Shown here piece by piece: positions 18,507-30,966 of a stretch of DNA of 30,989 bases. This DNA is from Phoronis australis (lineage: Eukaryota; Phoronida; Phoronidae): NCBI GenBank assembly GCA_002633005.1, contig NMRA01000757.1, positions 1 through 30,989 of the forward strand. The letters are read 5' to 3'. Under the pieces are notes generated by a model, which was not told the DNA's origin, did not search any database, and saw only the letters and a list, made by a program, of their open reading frames with translations. The stretch's first letter is position 1. Every line of letters starts with the position of its first letter. The position numbers and the translations under genes are program-made.

Positions 18507-21500
18507 TTGAACAAATACACAACATAGCAAAGCATTCAAATGTACAGTGTTGCCTTGTGCTTCCACTCATCTGGGAACAGTCATTGATTCCAGATGGAAT
18601 AGCAAATTTAAAATCACAGTATACCACACTTTCATTCTGGCTCAGTTTTGTGAACAGGGCTATATTAGCCATAGGCTTATCTCATGAGATATCAGCCCAA
18701 TATCTTTGGCAGGATGAGGCAGTGTATGTACAAAGGATAGAGATGTTTGGGAGACCACTTGAGGTATACAGATACAATGCAGCAGGAAGGAAGGGCAGTC
18801 AATTGTGGTCAACATGTAGTAGGAAGTACTTCAAATCATCAGCACATCAAATATACATTCCACTCATTTAGATACTCATGGCTCCAGGGAAGACAGTGGA
18901 TGATCTTGTTCGGGTTAGCACATAATGCTTCAGTGGTCCATAACTGGTTTTGTAGACCACTGCTCAAACAGTTGGCACGCAAGCAGTGTTGAATGTACCA
19001 TTTACCGTAATAGGCTTCAGGGTTGAGGGGAGTGAATTATGGTAACTTTGAAATGGTCGGCAGTTGTGGTAGTTTCTCTTCTTATTAGCACACAATATGG
19101 CATACGTGTGAAGTTTCATTTTGTCTAATTTATCAACAAAAATAAAGATTTAGAAAATAAATTCTATTTCATTTAAAATTGTTTTGCACTCTGTAGATGT
19201 CATCGTGCAACAATTTGTAATTTTTCTATTCTTTGCAGTAAAGTAATCAGCCTTTGAAAAATGGAACAATGGATATTTTGGCGATTATTTTTGCGCACTA
19301 AACGAATCCCAGGTAACCTGGCTTTCTTGACTTAATTCATAAGGCCAAAAAACAAAGTTGGTTTGGCTTTTTATCCTGGCTCATTTCAAGACTTGCGCTT
19401 ACTGAATAAAAAAAGGTTGACCACATCAATTGTGGCAGTATCTCGTTTTTTCGTTGACAAGTTGCACACAGGTTCATAAGTAAGGTTTGAAATGCATGAT
19501 TTGAAAAAGCAACACCAGCAAACAAATCCTGCATGGTTTTTGCTTGCCCGAAATGGATTCTCTCTAATAAAAAATTCCATGCCACAAACTAGATTTTCAA
19601 ATAAAAAACAGACCAGACACAACGGTTGTATCACTTCTGTTGGCACTTTGCAGATGATTTAAGTTACTGCGAGAAACTGTTGACATATTTGTGGCCACAC
19701 GGATTACTTTAAAGAACATCTATGTGCAGCGGAAGGAGGTCTGTGTTGGTTCTTGCACTTTACAAACAGTGAATGTGCGGATACAATTTTTTTTTTCAAA
19801 GCAATTCAGGTCGTGAGGAAACCAACTAACTGCAACCGAAAATGACCATTTTCCAGACAGCTAGCTCATATGTCAGGCACAAATGAGGCCACTGAAAATA
19901 GCTAGGGTATTTTGGCACTCATTCTAGTATGAATCTGTAGATGGCGCTTATGTCAATCATCATTTAACAGGTTGAAAGCTGGTGCCAAGACATTTTTCTC
20001 AGTACTGACCTCTTGGGTGCACACTCGGCTGACATGTAACAATGTCAACACTATGTTTGTGGCCAACAAACTATTAGGTCACAAACAGTTGCCACTGAGG
20101 GTGACAGACAGTCTAAGTGCTTGAACAAACATCTAAGAAAAATGCCTCATCAGTGAGAATGTACAACCCATTGTTAAAGAAGTTTTTGTAAATCACCAGT
20201 AGAATCCAGGCACGGGTTATCACAAAACCAGTAAATATTTCACAAAAAAACTTAAAATGACATCAGGAAATGCCAAATGCCCTAACTGGATAATGTCACT
20301 TCTCACTCTGCAAACCACAATGAGAAAGTGTTGGTACCTGTTGGGTTAGGTTGGTTGAACAAGAGCCATTCATTGTGATGTTTACAATGAGAAAAACAGC
20401 ACCGACTTGCCTTGCACTTTTTGTGAATGTAATTTAAATCGACAGTCCACTTGTCTGCAAATTTCCACCTGTGCTGCAGCAAAGTGTAACACCTATTTAA
20501 CAACCGTGGAGATTTCATCTGATGCTCAATCATGTGTCAGACTGTCTGGAATCTGGGAAGCCATACATGCACGCATATGCAATGTGCTGTCTACAAACAC
20601 AAAAATGTAACTGAATCCAAACTGCGGCAAACCGCTGATATGTCAGAGCAGGTTATTGCTGGTACACTGGAAGGTAGATTGATAACTCAGCAACAAATGT
20701 CAATCGAACCGAACGTCATTAAGTCGCATTACCTATTTCATCAAAACTGTTTTAAACGTGTACGTATTGGACAGGACGGTATGTGGTTCCACCACTGATA
20801 CATGCAACTACACGAACAGTCACTCCATTTGAGTATGCAGAATGGAAATAAAAATATTCCTAAACCTCTGAAGAATGTTATGCTAGGAGTTTTATAACAA
20901 TGTTAGTGTAGAGGATATCAGTCTGAGATAAAGGTGTGAACACACACTGACTTATGACATAGTGTGGATCAAGCTTAGTGTATCACAATCAGCATCTTCA
21001 AATGGTATTGTAGCCGTTTATCAACAGTGATTGTTCTCAGACAGAGTCAAAATTAAAATAAATATTTTGCAGTGCCTCAAGCATTTTTCTAGAATTGCTA
21101 TTAAATTACGAGTGAAGAATAACAGTGATCATTTGTAACAACACCATTTTGTCAACCAGGTTCCAGCACAATAGACAGGTCTCTGTGTAACCAATAGAAA
21201 ATAGTGTAGACAATTGTTACATGTGAAAGCAACTCATTTCCCAGACTGTCTCTGTCCTAGTACTAGTATGAGGGTGAGATCCAACAATGGACCATTTGGA
21301 CAATAATGTGAAACACATGTTATTGAAATGCTTAAGGGTAACCACAAGACTATTCAAAGTGCTCTAAAGCTCAAGTCCTAAAAGCCACAATCTGAAGAGA
21401 TGGAGTGAGAAATTTATTGTATAATTAATTAAAACTTATCAATTGGTAACTTCCTCAGGAAATTCCTTTCCCCAAGCTGGAGACTTAATTCTCCCAACCT

Positions 21501-22799
21501 GGCGAAGTACTGATAGATCAAGCCAGAGACACAATATGATTTCAACTGGAGTTGAAAGGTGATTAATTATGTAAACAATTATGGAAAATGTTTTTAGGAC
21601 AATATGCGCTTGAAGTCCAACCATTTTAATTGACTTAATAGAGGCAGCCAGGATAACCGAGTGAACAGAGACAATGCCAGTCCCACATCAAACCAATTGC
21701 TTTGCTACCCAAAGGGACATCATGGCTAGGGTCGCAGACACCACACAGTGTGACAATGTTAACTAGCTGTTGACTTAATTAGAACTAATAATATTCACCT
21801 CAAGCCAGTGCATAGACTGACTTTACAGTTTTGGGTTTTTAATTACTACGGTAATTTGGCCACATACGGTATACTTATGAAATTATGAACCAGGAAGTGA
21901 GAAAGTGTGTGTAATGGTACAGAGACACATTACTAGGGATTATGAACAAGACAGTGCAAAGGTTTAACACTTGTCAAGTCTAATTACCTTTCACAACAAG
22001 CCGTGATTCCTTGGATCAAACTCGACCCTCTTTGCCCTGGACAATTAATAATAGAGGAATGCTAATAGACATGTGGTATTTTCTGATCTGTTTTGCACAT
22101 GACAAATATACCCATAGCAGGTTTGTGGATAGCACAATCTTTGATCTTAAACATTTAATTGTCGCAATTTATTTCATAGCTGACAGGATTAAACTAGGAG
22201 CCAATATTTTGATTTTGGACTTCCCCACAGATGTTCAGCTATGAGTCATTCATTAAATTCCAAATATTTTATAATAATCTTGCACCCTTATCAGCCCTTT
22301 AAGGTTCTGGATAGGCAAGATAGCAGACTCAAGTTCATCTCAGGTATTTCCATTTGAATTCAGGAACGTGCCATGGAAGCCAAAATTGGCAACCACCTGT
22401 ACAGATCTTATCAAGTTTATTAGTCAGTAGTAGCTGATGAATTGATTTTTAGTTAAGTATTGACTAAACACAACTGTTAGGCTTCAAACCGACATTATTC
22501 TCAAACAAAAGCCATTTGTAAAGATTTCCCTCACAAGACAAGGATCGTGGTTTCCCCAGAGCTATTGATCAAATTTTGATATTTTCAATTTTGCAGTTAC
22601 ATGTACAATTACATATTTTTAATCAACAATAATAGCTCAAGTATGGCTGACTTGGAAATTACTTTAGAAAAACTGTTTGGGGACATCACTGGGACATGAT
22701 CTTTTTTGTCGGCCAAAAATAGTAATCAAGACACGATTCACAATCGTGGTGTAAGATGTCATTAAGATTAAGTTACACACAATATTGAGGAGCTTACAA
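18507..22799. other. No gene recognised
   Basis: The longest frames are 124 codons (18497-18871, plus) and 88 codons (20532-20798, plus). Neither shows a family signature or convincing splice borders. I searched the minus strand for somatomedin-B and TSP1 cysteine patterns and found none. Point features: a 13-bp palindrome CCAGGTAACCTGG at 19309-19321 and a CTCF-like core TAGATGGCGCT at 19938-19948. Confidence 0.4.
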
Positions 22800-23139
22800 C
22801 TCAAAACTTTGCACAAAATATTCTCACTGTCCTCAATTAAGAATAATTCAGTATCTATACCACTCTTAACTTTGTACAAAACATTCTCGACGTCCTCAAT
22901 TCACAAGCATTGAGTATCTATACTATACTACTCTAACTTTGTACAAAACATTCTCGATGTCCTCAATTCACAATCACTGAGTATCTATACTACTCTAACT
23001 TTGCACAAAACATTCTCACTGTCCTCAATTAAGAATCATTGAGCATCTATACTACTCAAATTTTGCACAAAATATTCTCACTGTCCTCAATTAACAGTCA
23101 TTGAGTATGTATACAACTCAAACTTCAGCTTTTGCACAG
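22800..23139. repeat. ~62-bp tandem array, five copies
   Basis: Units start near 22806, 22869, 22936, 22998 and 23059, each with ACTTTG.ACAAAA.ATTCTC, TGTCCTCAATT and GAGTATCTATAC. Two subtypes appear: ACTTTGCAC..CACTGTCC..TTAA (units 1, 4, 5) and ACTTTGTAC..CGA.GTCC..TTCAC (units 2, 3). Confidence 0.92.
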
Positions 23140-24239
23140 GAGTAACAGTCAAAAATGTCATTATCTATTTCTAAAACTATTATCTTGCTACTAATGGAAA
23201 CTTTGTGAAATGTTTTATGCACCACAAATCAAACTAATAATACATGAAAATTTCCTAGATCTTTATTCTTGTGGATCACAATATTTTGTGCTAATTAGGT
23301 TAAAAAGTACAATCCATTTAATATTTTGCTGTATCATTTTATTGTTTGGGTATGCCTAGGTGAAAATTGAGTTGACAAAAGGTACAGGATTTGTTAAATA
23401 AAAGTCTTTTGCGGGAGACCTTGAATTCCACTATGTGATTAGAGCGAGTATGGCAGGATCCCCCAGAGGCCAGACAGCGATAATTAACTTCTCGTGCAGA
23501 CAAAAACAAACACCACCAATCACTTGTCTGACTATTCATTTTAAGTTTTCTAAAAAGTAAAGAAAAAATCCATTTAAATTCCAAACGTTGAATTCCAAAC
23601 AGCTCACAATTTCGACAGCTCAGTTTAGCAAGCTATAAGATTTCGCAGTATTCATGAATGGCTTACAGGTGAAGGATTCCTTTGGCTTTAGGTTGCCTGA
23701 GGGCAATTCTTTTTGGTTGTATCTTTTGCAACATGACGCTAGTTTCCCCCACCCAACTTGTGTTTTATAATTTAGAGATCGATAGGGTGTGACAGCGATA
23801 AAAAATCCAACAGTTTAACATTTAGATGAAGAAATATGATATTTTTATGAATGGGTTGTATGTGAAATGTTTGGGAAAATCACTATTATTGTACTGGTCG
23901 TTATGGTGACAGATTATGTATGGCTTGTTAGAAATTATGGACACAATGATTTGGTGTTCTTAACAAAGTATTAAAGTAAAGCCTCTCCAAAAGACATTGT
24001 TACTCTATTTCATTGCTTTTGCATCGATTGAAATGTTTATTGTGGAAATTATGTGAAACTCGAACAAAATGAAAAAGCTTTATATACATTTGAAGAATAC
24101 ACACGTTTACATCTATATTTGTTTCAAAAACTCCATTTTGAAGTGAAACTCAATTTCCAATGCACCACAACACAGATCTAGCAAAATAGGATGGTAGTCT
24201 TGGATAAATTCTTGGCAAATGTAATGGTATTATTGGTAT
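23140..24239. other. No gene recognised
   Basis: A minus frame at 23339-23584 covers a short CpG-containing patch (about 23425-23500) but has no family signature. Nothing else seen. Confidence 0.4.
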
Positions 24240-24387
24240 CAGGGGCGGATCCAGGATTTTGAGTTAGGGGGGGGCAGGGCAGAGTATTAGCCAGGATTTT
24301 GCCCGTCAGAAATTCGCAACCAAATGGAATCTGGAAGAATTTTAGGGGGGCCATGCCCCCTTGGCTCCCCCTCTAAATCCGCCAGTG
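24240..24387 (-). mobile_element. hAT-like MITE, copy 2 (148 bp)
   Basis: Starts CAGGGGCGGATCCAGGATTTT and ends CTAAATCCGCCAGTG. Flanked by GGTAT (24235-24239) and GGTAC (24388-24392), a 4/5 match. The interior carries GGCAGGGCAGAGTATTAGCC, the inverse of the shared core of copies 1 and 3. It is the best-preserved copy at its ends. Confidence 0.87.
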
Positions 24388-24392
24388 GGTAC

Positions 24393-27300
24393 ATCATGTC
24401 CATGCTACCTACTGCACGCTTTCAGAGCAATTTATTTTGAATGCTCACAGTATTAGAGTCTCATAATACCGCAAGCTGTTAATAGGCTGCTGGCACTTGT
24501 TGGCTCTCATTATCAACACGTTTTTTGTGCATTTTTGTTTTTGATCAAAATGAGAAGCCGCACTAGCTCAGAGGATCTTGTGATTATTTTCCATGCAGTT
24601 ATGACGGCATGTATTTTAACAGGTGATCCAATGAGTGCTTTGCCGAGGTCAAGTGCCTAGAATTCCGTTTTCAGTAGGTAAGAGAGCACAAGTTCAAAAT
24701 GAACAGGAAAACATGGACTTGGGTGTGTTGTCCCATGTGTGGATCAGTTAAATTATGTTTGAATGCTTAGTGTACTATACACCTTGTTCACCCAGTTACC
24801 ATATTACAAAGAGCTTCCTTTTTGGTTTTACAAAAATGATGATTCCCTGTTTCATCACAGTGCAAAACGCTTTTTTTTCCGCGTGCATCGTTATCTTTGT
24901 AGTATGGGTTCACCAGTTTGGCTGAACCTTCAAAAAAGCTTCACTGTTAAAAACATTCCCTCCTACGCCTGTTGGTAGTTTTTGCTTAAGGAAATGGAAA
25001 TTAACTTCAATTTCAGCCAATTTTAACAGATTCAGCAACACAAGTGCGGACAGAAAGAGCACAGTATGTTATAAAGACTTCACACACTCAGAACAGTTCC
25101 CATCACCTTCAGATTTCTGTCTTGTGAACTAGTCCACAAGTGTCTACTTTACCAGTGTGTTTATTTATGCTCCTGGAGTATGTAATTTGTTCTAGGGCAA
25201 CTTAGGTGGACAGCACTTCAGGCACGTCTCACTAGTAAAATGGCGACTCTTTGGTACAGTCCTTCTGTAGGTTCATGTCAGAAATTTCGAAATGACATTC
25301 AAAAGTAACATCTGTTTTAATGGAACATGATTTTAAAAAGATTTGCCAATTCATTTGCACATATTTGTACAAATTTAGAATAGATGAAATTAAGATAATT
25401 TCAGAGTGCAAGGAGTACTGAACTTAAGATATAACAGTACTTACTGAACTTACATGTATGCAAAACAAGAATTTGTTTGAGTAAACTTAATGCCTGATAA
25501 AAAAACCTTTTGGCAACTTCATACTGTTCCAACAGGTGAGACTATTCATTCACTGTAATCGTCATGTCTTAATAACGCATTGCACCCATCAGCTTCGTTA
25601 GTAGCACTGCACATGACCAGGCTAATTTTTACACTGCAACAGACACTGTCAATAAATCATGGCTTAATTAGTTGGCCAGTGAGGCTGGTTGTTTTTCAAT
25701 GACTGGAGATCTGGTCATTGGGTTCAAGTAAAAAATAGGCAAAATAGAAGGCAGTCCTATGCACACAGGCACTTCTAATTAATGAGCAAGCCTTGCTCTA
25801 CCCATATTCCATATTTTCTATGTAGTTCAACAAACTTATTTGTCAACAAGTCTTCAGTACATTGTGTCACACAGGCTTTATATTGTTCACTTTAGTTTAC
25901 AAGGATACGTGACACTGGTTAATTATAGAACATTAATATGAAATCATGTTAAATAACACATTTAAATATTTCACTGCATCCCATAGCATTAGTTTTACAA
26001 AACCAATCAATACCAGGCTATCACACATATCCTGTGCCCTTTAATATTGGTGAATACCAAGTCACAGATTGTTATCTTTTATCATCGTGGCCAAAAACTA
26101 GAATTTTAATTGGATAATATAAACATTCCAGCCTTCCTGCCGGACCCTCCACCCTTAACTTTACAGGTTTTGTAAGAACCGAACACCCAATTTTCAAGGG
26201 TTCATGTGTATTGCATTATTTGATCAAAGAGAAACACTTGTGAATAGAGTTTACTTTATGTTTTTCTCAATAATGCTAAGGGTTTTCATTCATTTGATAG
26301 GATGGTCAAGCACCATTGAAGGCAATTAATGTACAAGTTTAAATGAGCCGAGAACAATTGTGCCACAATCAGAATAGTGATGAACTTGTGTGGTCTTTGG
26401 TTCCTTTGGGGGCAGCTTGACACTGAAACTGAATACTGCACTCAGGTGAACTGGCCGATGAAAGACCAACCATGCTATGCACAGAATATCTCATGAGGCC
26501 ACCCTTTGTTGGGCTTTGTTAGAGCTCAGCTGGCAAACCATTCAAAACACTACATTGCTGCTGAGGTATTGTGAATTTCTATTCCAAATGCTACAATTTT
26601 GTAGCAGAATACACAACAGTTTCAAAAATGTTTCTTATAAAAGGAACCTTCATTTTGTGCTATTTAACCTATTCCATGTCCAGGGCTTCAGTGTTGAATT
26701 GGAAACATGTTGAAATTTACGCCTGAGGAAAACTGCTGTATTTTCTCAATAATGTAAGGGTGTTTTAATACAAGACATGAGAAAAATCCCTAGCATTCGT
26801 TTAATGTGTGTCACAAGTAAGCAGTGATGCTTGTCAGTCGCTGGTATTTTTCTTTAGATCTATTTCCTTGGAATTGCTCAAATGAAATGGAGCCTGGAGT
26901 TGTTTGGCCATTTACCATGTACAGCCTTGATTGAGGGGAAGTTAACTTAAATTGACCTTGACAATGTGTGAAGTCTTCACAAGTGAAGATAAGAACTCTG
27001 GCTCCTAGTAAAACTGTGGGATATTAAATAGACCTAGGATTTATCAAAAATTAAAATCAAGTCGATAGCCAGACACTAATTGAAATACAATCTTTGGAAT
27101 TGAAGTGTAGTGGCTTTGACAATCGGTCATATTGTTCAAAGTGCTGTGTATTTGGAGTCACATGTCTGTATGCCAACTGTTGTATGACAGTTATTATAAA
27201 TCTTGATGTCCCAGCACACAGAGTGAATATAGTCTTGTGTTTACTCTGCAGGTCTCTAACAGGTCCCTCATTGTAATCCAGTGTTACATGACACAAGTCT

Positions 27301-27530
27301 GTCTGCCCCCAATAATGCATAGGCTATTGTCCTGGCCCAGACTGGAACAGCTACCTTGGAACATGAGGGACACTGTGCTAATCACAGATAAATGGAAATG
27401 TTTACAATTGACAATGGACAATATTTGGGATTTCTGACACAACACAAAGCCTACTGGTCAAGCATTGGTTGAAAACAAACATGACTTCATAACTGAATTG
27501 GGGACAACTTTATGTCACCTCCCTTAGGCA
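24393..27530. other. No gene recognised
   Basis: AT-rich, repeat-poor. A tRNA A-box-like TAGCTCAGAGG at 24570 lacks a well-placed B box. A 66-codon plus frame at 27237-27437 follows an acceptor-like tttactctgcag but matches no family I know. Confidence 0.4.
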
Positions 27531-27540
27531 ATAGCAACCC

Positions 27541-27655
27541 TGGGGGGTGGGGGTACTCAACTACATCAACTATATTTTTAACAGTGGGTGCTGAGCAGAG
27601 ACAACGGGGGGGGGGGGTACTTAACTGTATTTTTAACGGTGGGCAGAGTTGGATA
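27541..27655. repeat. Diverged tandem duplication with G-runs
   Basis: Two copies of G-run + GTACT.AACT...ATTTTTAAC.GTGGG, the second after an uninterrupted run of 12 G (27606-27617). The following sequence to about 27760 looks like decayed repeat, but I cannot name it. Confidence 0.6.
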
Positions 27656-30023
27656 ATCGTGACACCTATTGGATTTAGAAAGTAGACATGGACAAAGAAG
27701 AGACCCATTTAATGTGAGATTCGATGAGTCACCCTTTCGTAGGATTTAGTTATAACAGTGCACACAAGAAGATGTCTTGTTGTCAAAAAGGAGCGAACCT
27801 TGTTAAAGGGAACTATGTCAGAAAAGCCACTCTTGGAGATTTTTGAAAATACATTTTTGGAGAAACCAGTCATGAAAATGTCACTCTCATGACAGACACT
27901 TCCTGTTTACCTGTATGGAAAACCCCCCCGACAATTTCATGACCAACCACTCCTGGATGTATTCAACTCAGCAATATATTCCCCAAGGTTCATATTCCCC
28001 CCAAAGTTCAACAGGTCTTTGTAACTCACTTTGTTTTGAAGTACCTCCACATGCCAGGTTATGTGCGATATGCCAGGTTATGAAAATGTTTAAACATTGC
28101 TGTCCAAAAGTAAAGATTACAAATAAATATTTTTGTGTCAAAGTTTGTTTTTCCAGTGAAGTATAAACAAACAGAGTGAAAGTTCACAAAAACATTCAAA
28201 GTGATATGAACTGAAGCAAGGTGAAGTTGGCCAAACACTCAGCCACTCACATGTCAAATCTCCCAATGTTTCTGACAGCACCAAGTCTGAATAGCTGGGC
28301 AGTGTTGTGAGACAAGTTACCCAGACTTTCACACCTATGGATAGCATGCCACTGCTCCCAGTACATAGACACCACTGCTCCCAGTATATGGGACGTGTTT
28401 CTTTTTCATTCTCATGTATGAAACACTTTTACGTCTTCTCGAAACAGATAATGCGATTGCAATTGACTATAGGCAATATTTCCATTCAGAGATCAGTTTA
28501 ATGCCTTCCACTACTCAACCATTTCACCTCAATCTTGCGTCTTTTGATAATTTAATTTTGTCATAAATTGTACTTTTGGTAAATGTGAAGTTCCTATTTC
28601 CCATGCAGTTTTTGAAGTACTTAATACAATGACGTGACTGGTACTCTAGCATTCCCAGAGGATGAAAATGAATTTTTTCACTTTAATTTGTGGTGGTTTT
28701 TGTATGTCTGAGAAGGTTAAAATACCAATTTACATGCAGCATAGACCTTTAGCTTCACCTATGAGTCAGTCATACAATACTAAAATGAACCCAACTCCTA
28801 GGTTGAAGGAAATCAAAGTAATTACCACTAGTTAGAAACATTAAAAACAGGTTTCCTAGTGAAACCAGACGGCAAATTATGGACTTGACCCTTGCTCTTT
28901 TATTACTTGTTCAGTTGTTGCACCAAAATCCAAGAGGATGACAATGGCCTTAGGTCCAATTATTCCACATTATCCTGGCGGTGCCTTGATCTCACTTTAC
29001 TGAGTGGAGAATGATGATTCCCATTCAGTTAACTAATACATTATTTCACAGTGCCTTTAGCTAAAAACTTCATTAGTGTAACAGAAGTGGTCAGAAAGTC
29101 GTAATTTGACACAGTCCATAAGGGGCCAGTGGTCCACTATAAAGAATTGTACTGTTTCAACTGAATATAGTAGCTGGAACAAGAAGGTACAGCAGTTGAC
29201 ATATGTCGGTGAATATCGAAAGAACATGTCAATCGCTTTCATGTCTAGGAAAGTGCTGAAAGCAATTCTGCCAATGAATGAGTCAAGTTTGACCATTCCT
29301 TTGGGCATGAATTTAAAATTGCAGTTTCTCCTGTTTAGCTGGCTGAAAACGAAAATCATATTAGGCCTTTTACTCTCGTATTTCTTAATGTGATAAGATT
29401 CCATTTCCCCAAGCAGCTCAAGTTGCAAGCAATGCATACACGCTTTCACAAAGCTACAAAATGCAGCACTGTCGACTGTTGTTTAAAATGGCTTCTCATT
29501 TGTTAAAGTAATGAGACAGACATTATAACATTCAGTCATTCCCATTGGTTGAAATCTGGTAAATAACGTAGAAAATAAATCTGAAACTAAATAAGGCGAT
29601 CCAGATCCTCCCAAGGATACTATTGTTTCACGAAATGTAAGATATAAATAGGTAAATAAAACAACAAGAATGAATCAACTGAAATTTTTGGATGTAGTCA
29701 CGTCCTTTGTCAACAGAAACAGTTACCGAGTATGGCAACCACCTTTGACTTGAATAGTTGCATTTTATTAAAATGGGCAGTGATCGAAGTAAACAAAATC
29801 AAGGGAACCCCAATCCAGTGGCTTAAGCCACACAAGTACAGTGCATAAAGGCGTGTGCAAGTGGTGGCGATGTTATCGGTATACTTCCCACCAAGGCATG
29901 TGCATTGATGCTCACACAAGGAATTCCGTGTGTCGTTCATCGTGTTCCACAGGTCCACTTTTCAGTATAGGTGGCGCTGCGTCAGAGGATAAAGCAATGC
30001 ATACATGTGCATTTTGGAATATC
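27656..30023. other. No gene recognised
   Basis: A 130-codon minus frame at 29057-29449 is the longest in the window but has no domain signature and no cysteine pattern expected of SBSPON. A CTCF-like core TAGGTGGCGCT lies at 29968-29978. A short duplicated CACTGCTCCCAGTA..TA occurs at about 28351-28390. Confidence 0.4.
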
Positions 30024-30071
30024 GCTGGTTCCCTGCATGTCTTAGGGGGTAGAGAATATGAAGGTTTCATT
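30024..30071 (+). repeat. Inverted repeat pair, left arm
   Basis: CGCTGGTTCCCTGCATGTC then TTAGGGGGTAGAGAATATG and AGGTTTCATT. The inverse copy is at 30549-30598. Confidence 0.8.
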
Positions 30072-30548
30072 CAGTAGCACACATCTTGTCACTGGTTGAT
30101 GTGACCTTGGTAGTCATTGGTTAGCTTCACAACAAAGAAAGAATATGGCGGACTTCGTTTAACCATAGAATAATAGTCTGTGCAAGTGGCGTGACAGCAA
30201 ATATTTTGTTTCTGCAGTAATGTTTAATAGCCGCCTGCTTCAAGTTGAAGCACATACCAGGTACAATGCACACACATCTAGCCCAGTGTGTTATTCATAC
30301 TGTGTGAATACAGGACAGCAAAGTAAACAAAAGTCAGCCTGTGACAGTAAAAAAATGCACCCGAAAGGGCACAACCAAAACTTTCTGATTCACATTTCTT
30401 GAACATGGATTCAGCACAGATTTGTCTGTACAACAGACCACAAACTACATCTACATTTACACTTCCTCGTTCAGTCATGCGCTACCTGTTAAGAATTTGA
30501 CCAGCCAATCAAAATTGCCGGTGTAAACAAAATTTCCTAGGAAAATAA

Positions 30549-30598
30549 AATGATACCTGCATGTTCTCTACCCCCTAGCGGACATGCAGGGAACCAGT
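30549..30598 (-). repeat. Inverted repeat pair, right arm
   Basis: Reverse complement reads CACTGGTTCCCTGCATGTCC then GCTAGGGGGTAGAGAACATG and CAGGTATCATT, about 40 of 48 bases like the left arm. This copy also has a perfect 9-bp internal stem CCTGCATGT/ACATGCAGG. The pair may be the ends of a ~575-bp non-autonomous element, but no target duplication is clear. Confidence 0.7.
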
Positions 30599-30738
30599 GA
30601 GTTTTTGAATTCGCAATTTTAGGGTTGACCAATCCCAATAAATTTTTAAACATTTTCTTGAGTCACTGGTGGTTTTGATGTTCTTGTTAGAAACAATAAT
30701 AGAATCAGGTCACAATAGAGAATATTTTGCAACTTTCT

Positions 30739-30886
30739 CAGTGGTGGATTTAGGGGTGCCACGGGGGCCCTCTAAAACTCCCATATTCCATTTCGCAGTT
30801 TGGGGGTGCAAAAATCTGACGGACAAAATCCTGACTAATACTCTGCCCTGGTACCTCCCTAACTCAAAATTCTGGATTCGCCCCTG
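30739..30886 (+). mobile_element. hAT-like MITE, copy 3 (148 bp)
   Basis: Starts CAGTGGTGGATTTAG and ends GGATTCGCCCCTG. Flanked by TTTCT (30734-30738) and TTACT (30887-30891), a 4/5 match. Interior shares GACAAAATCCTGACTAATAC and TCTGCCCTG with copy 1. Confidence 0.87.
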
Positions 30887-30931
30887 TTACTTGAAGAGAG
30901 TAAAAGGCCAATGCGAAATGAAGCACCAACA

Positions 30932-30966
30932 AGTCACGTGATAGCAAGTCACGTGATAGCAACTCC
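30932..30966. promoter_or_regulatory. Tandem CACGTG elements
   Basis: A 15-bp unit AAGTCACGTGATAGC occurs twice (30931-30960), with a decayed third (AACTCCCGTGA). The E-boxes at 30935-30940 and 30950-30955 sit in GTCACGTGA context, which suits USF or MITF/TFE-type bHLH-zip factors. No promoter is visible before the window ends. Confidence 0.35.

Noticed and set aside
18497-18871. 124-codon plus frame, with an overlapping 81-codon frame (18747-18992)
   Set aside because: No start context, no family signature, no convincing splice sites; the start lies inside the 50-bp palindrome.
20407-20798. Two plus frames of 67 and 88 codons in a slightly CpG-richer patch
   Set aside because: HQNCFKRV hinted at a transposase-type motif, but no other part supports it and no splice sites flank it well.
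24570-24650. tRNA-like A box TAGCTCAGAGG
   Set aside because: No cloverleaf can be drawn and the only B-box-like sequence is too far and mismatched.
27237-27437. Possible plus-strand terminal exon after tttactctgcag, 60 codons to TGA
   Set aside because: Good acceptor but no recognisable family, no partner exon, and a minus frame of 87 codons overlaps.
29057-29449. 130-codon minus frame, longest in the window
   Set aside because: Composition and residue order look random, an overlapping plus frame is equally long, and it lacks TSP1 or somatomedin-B cysteine patterns.
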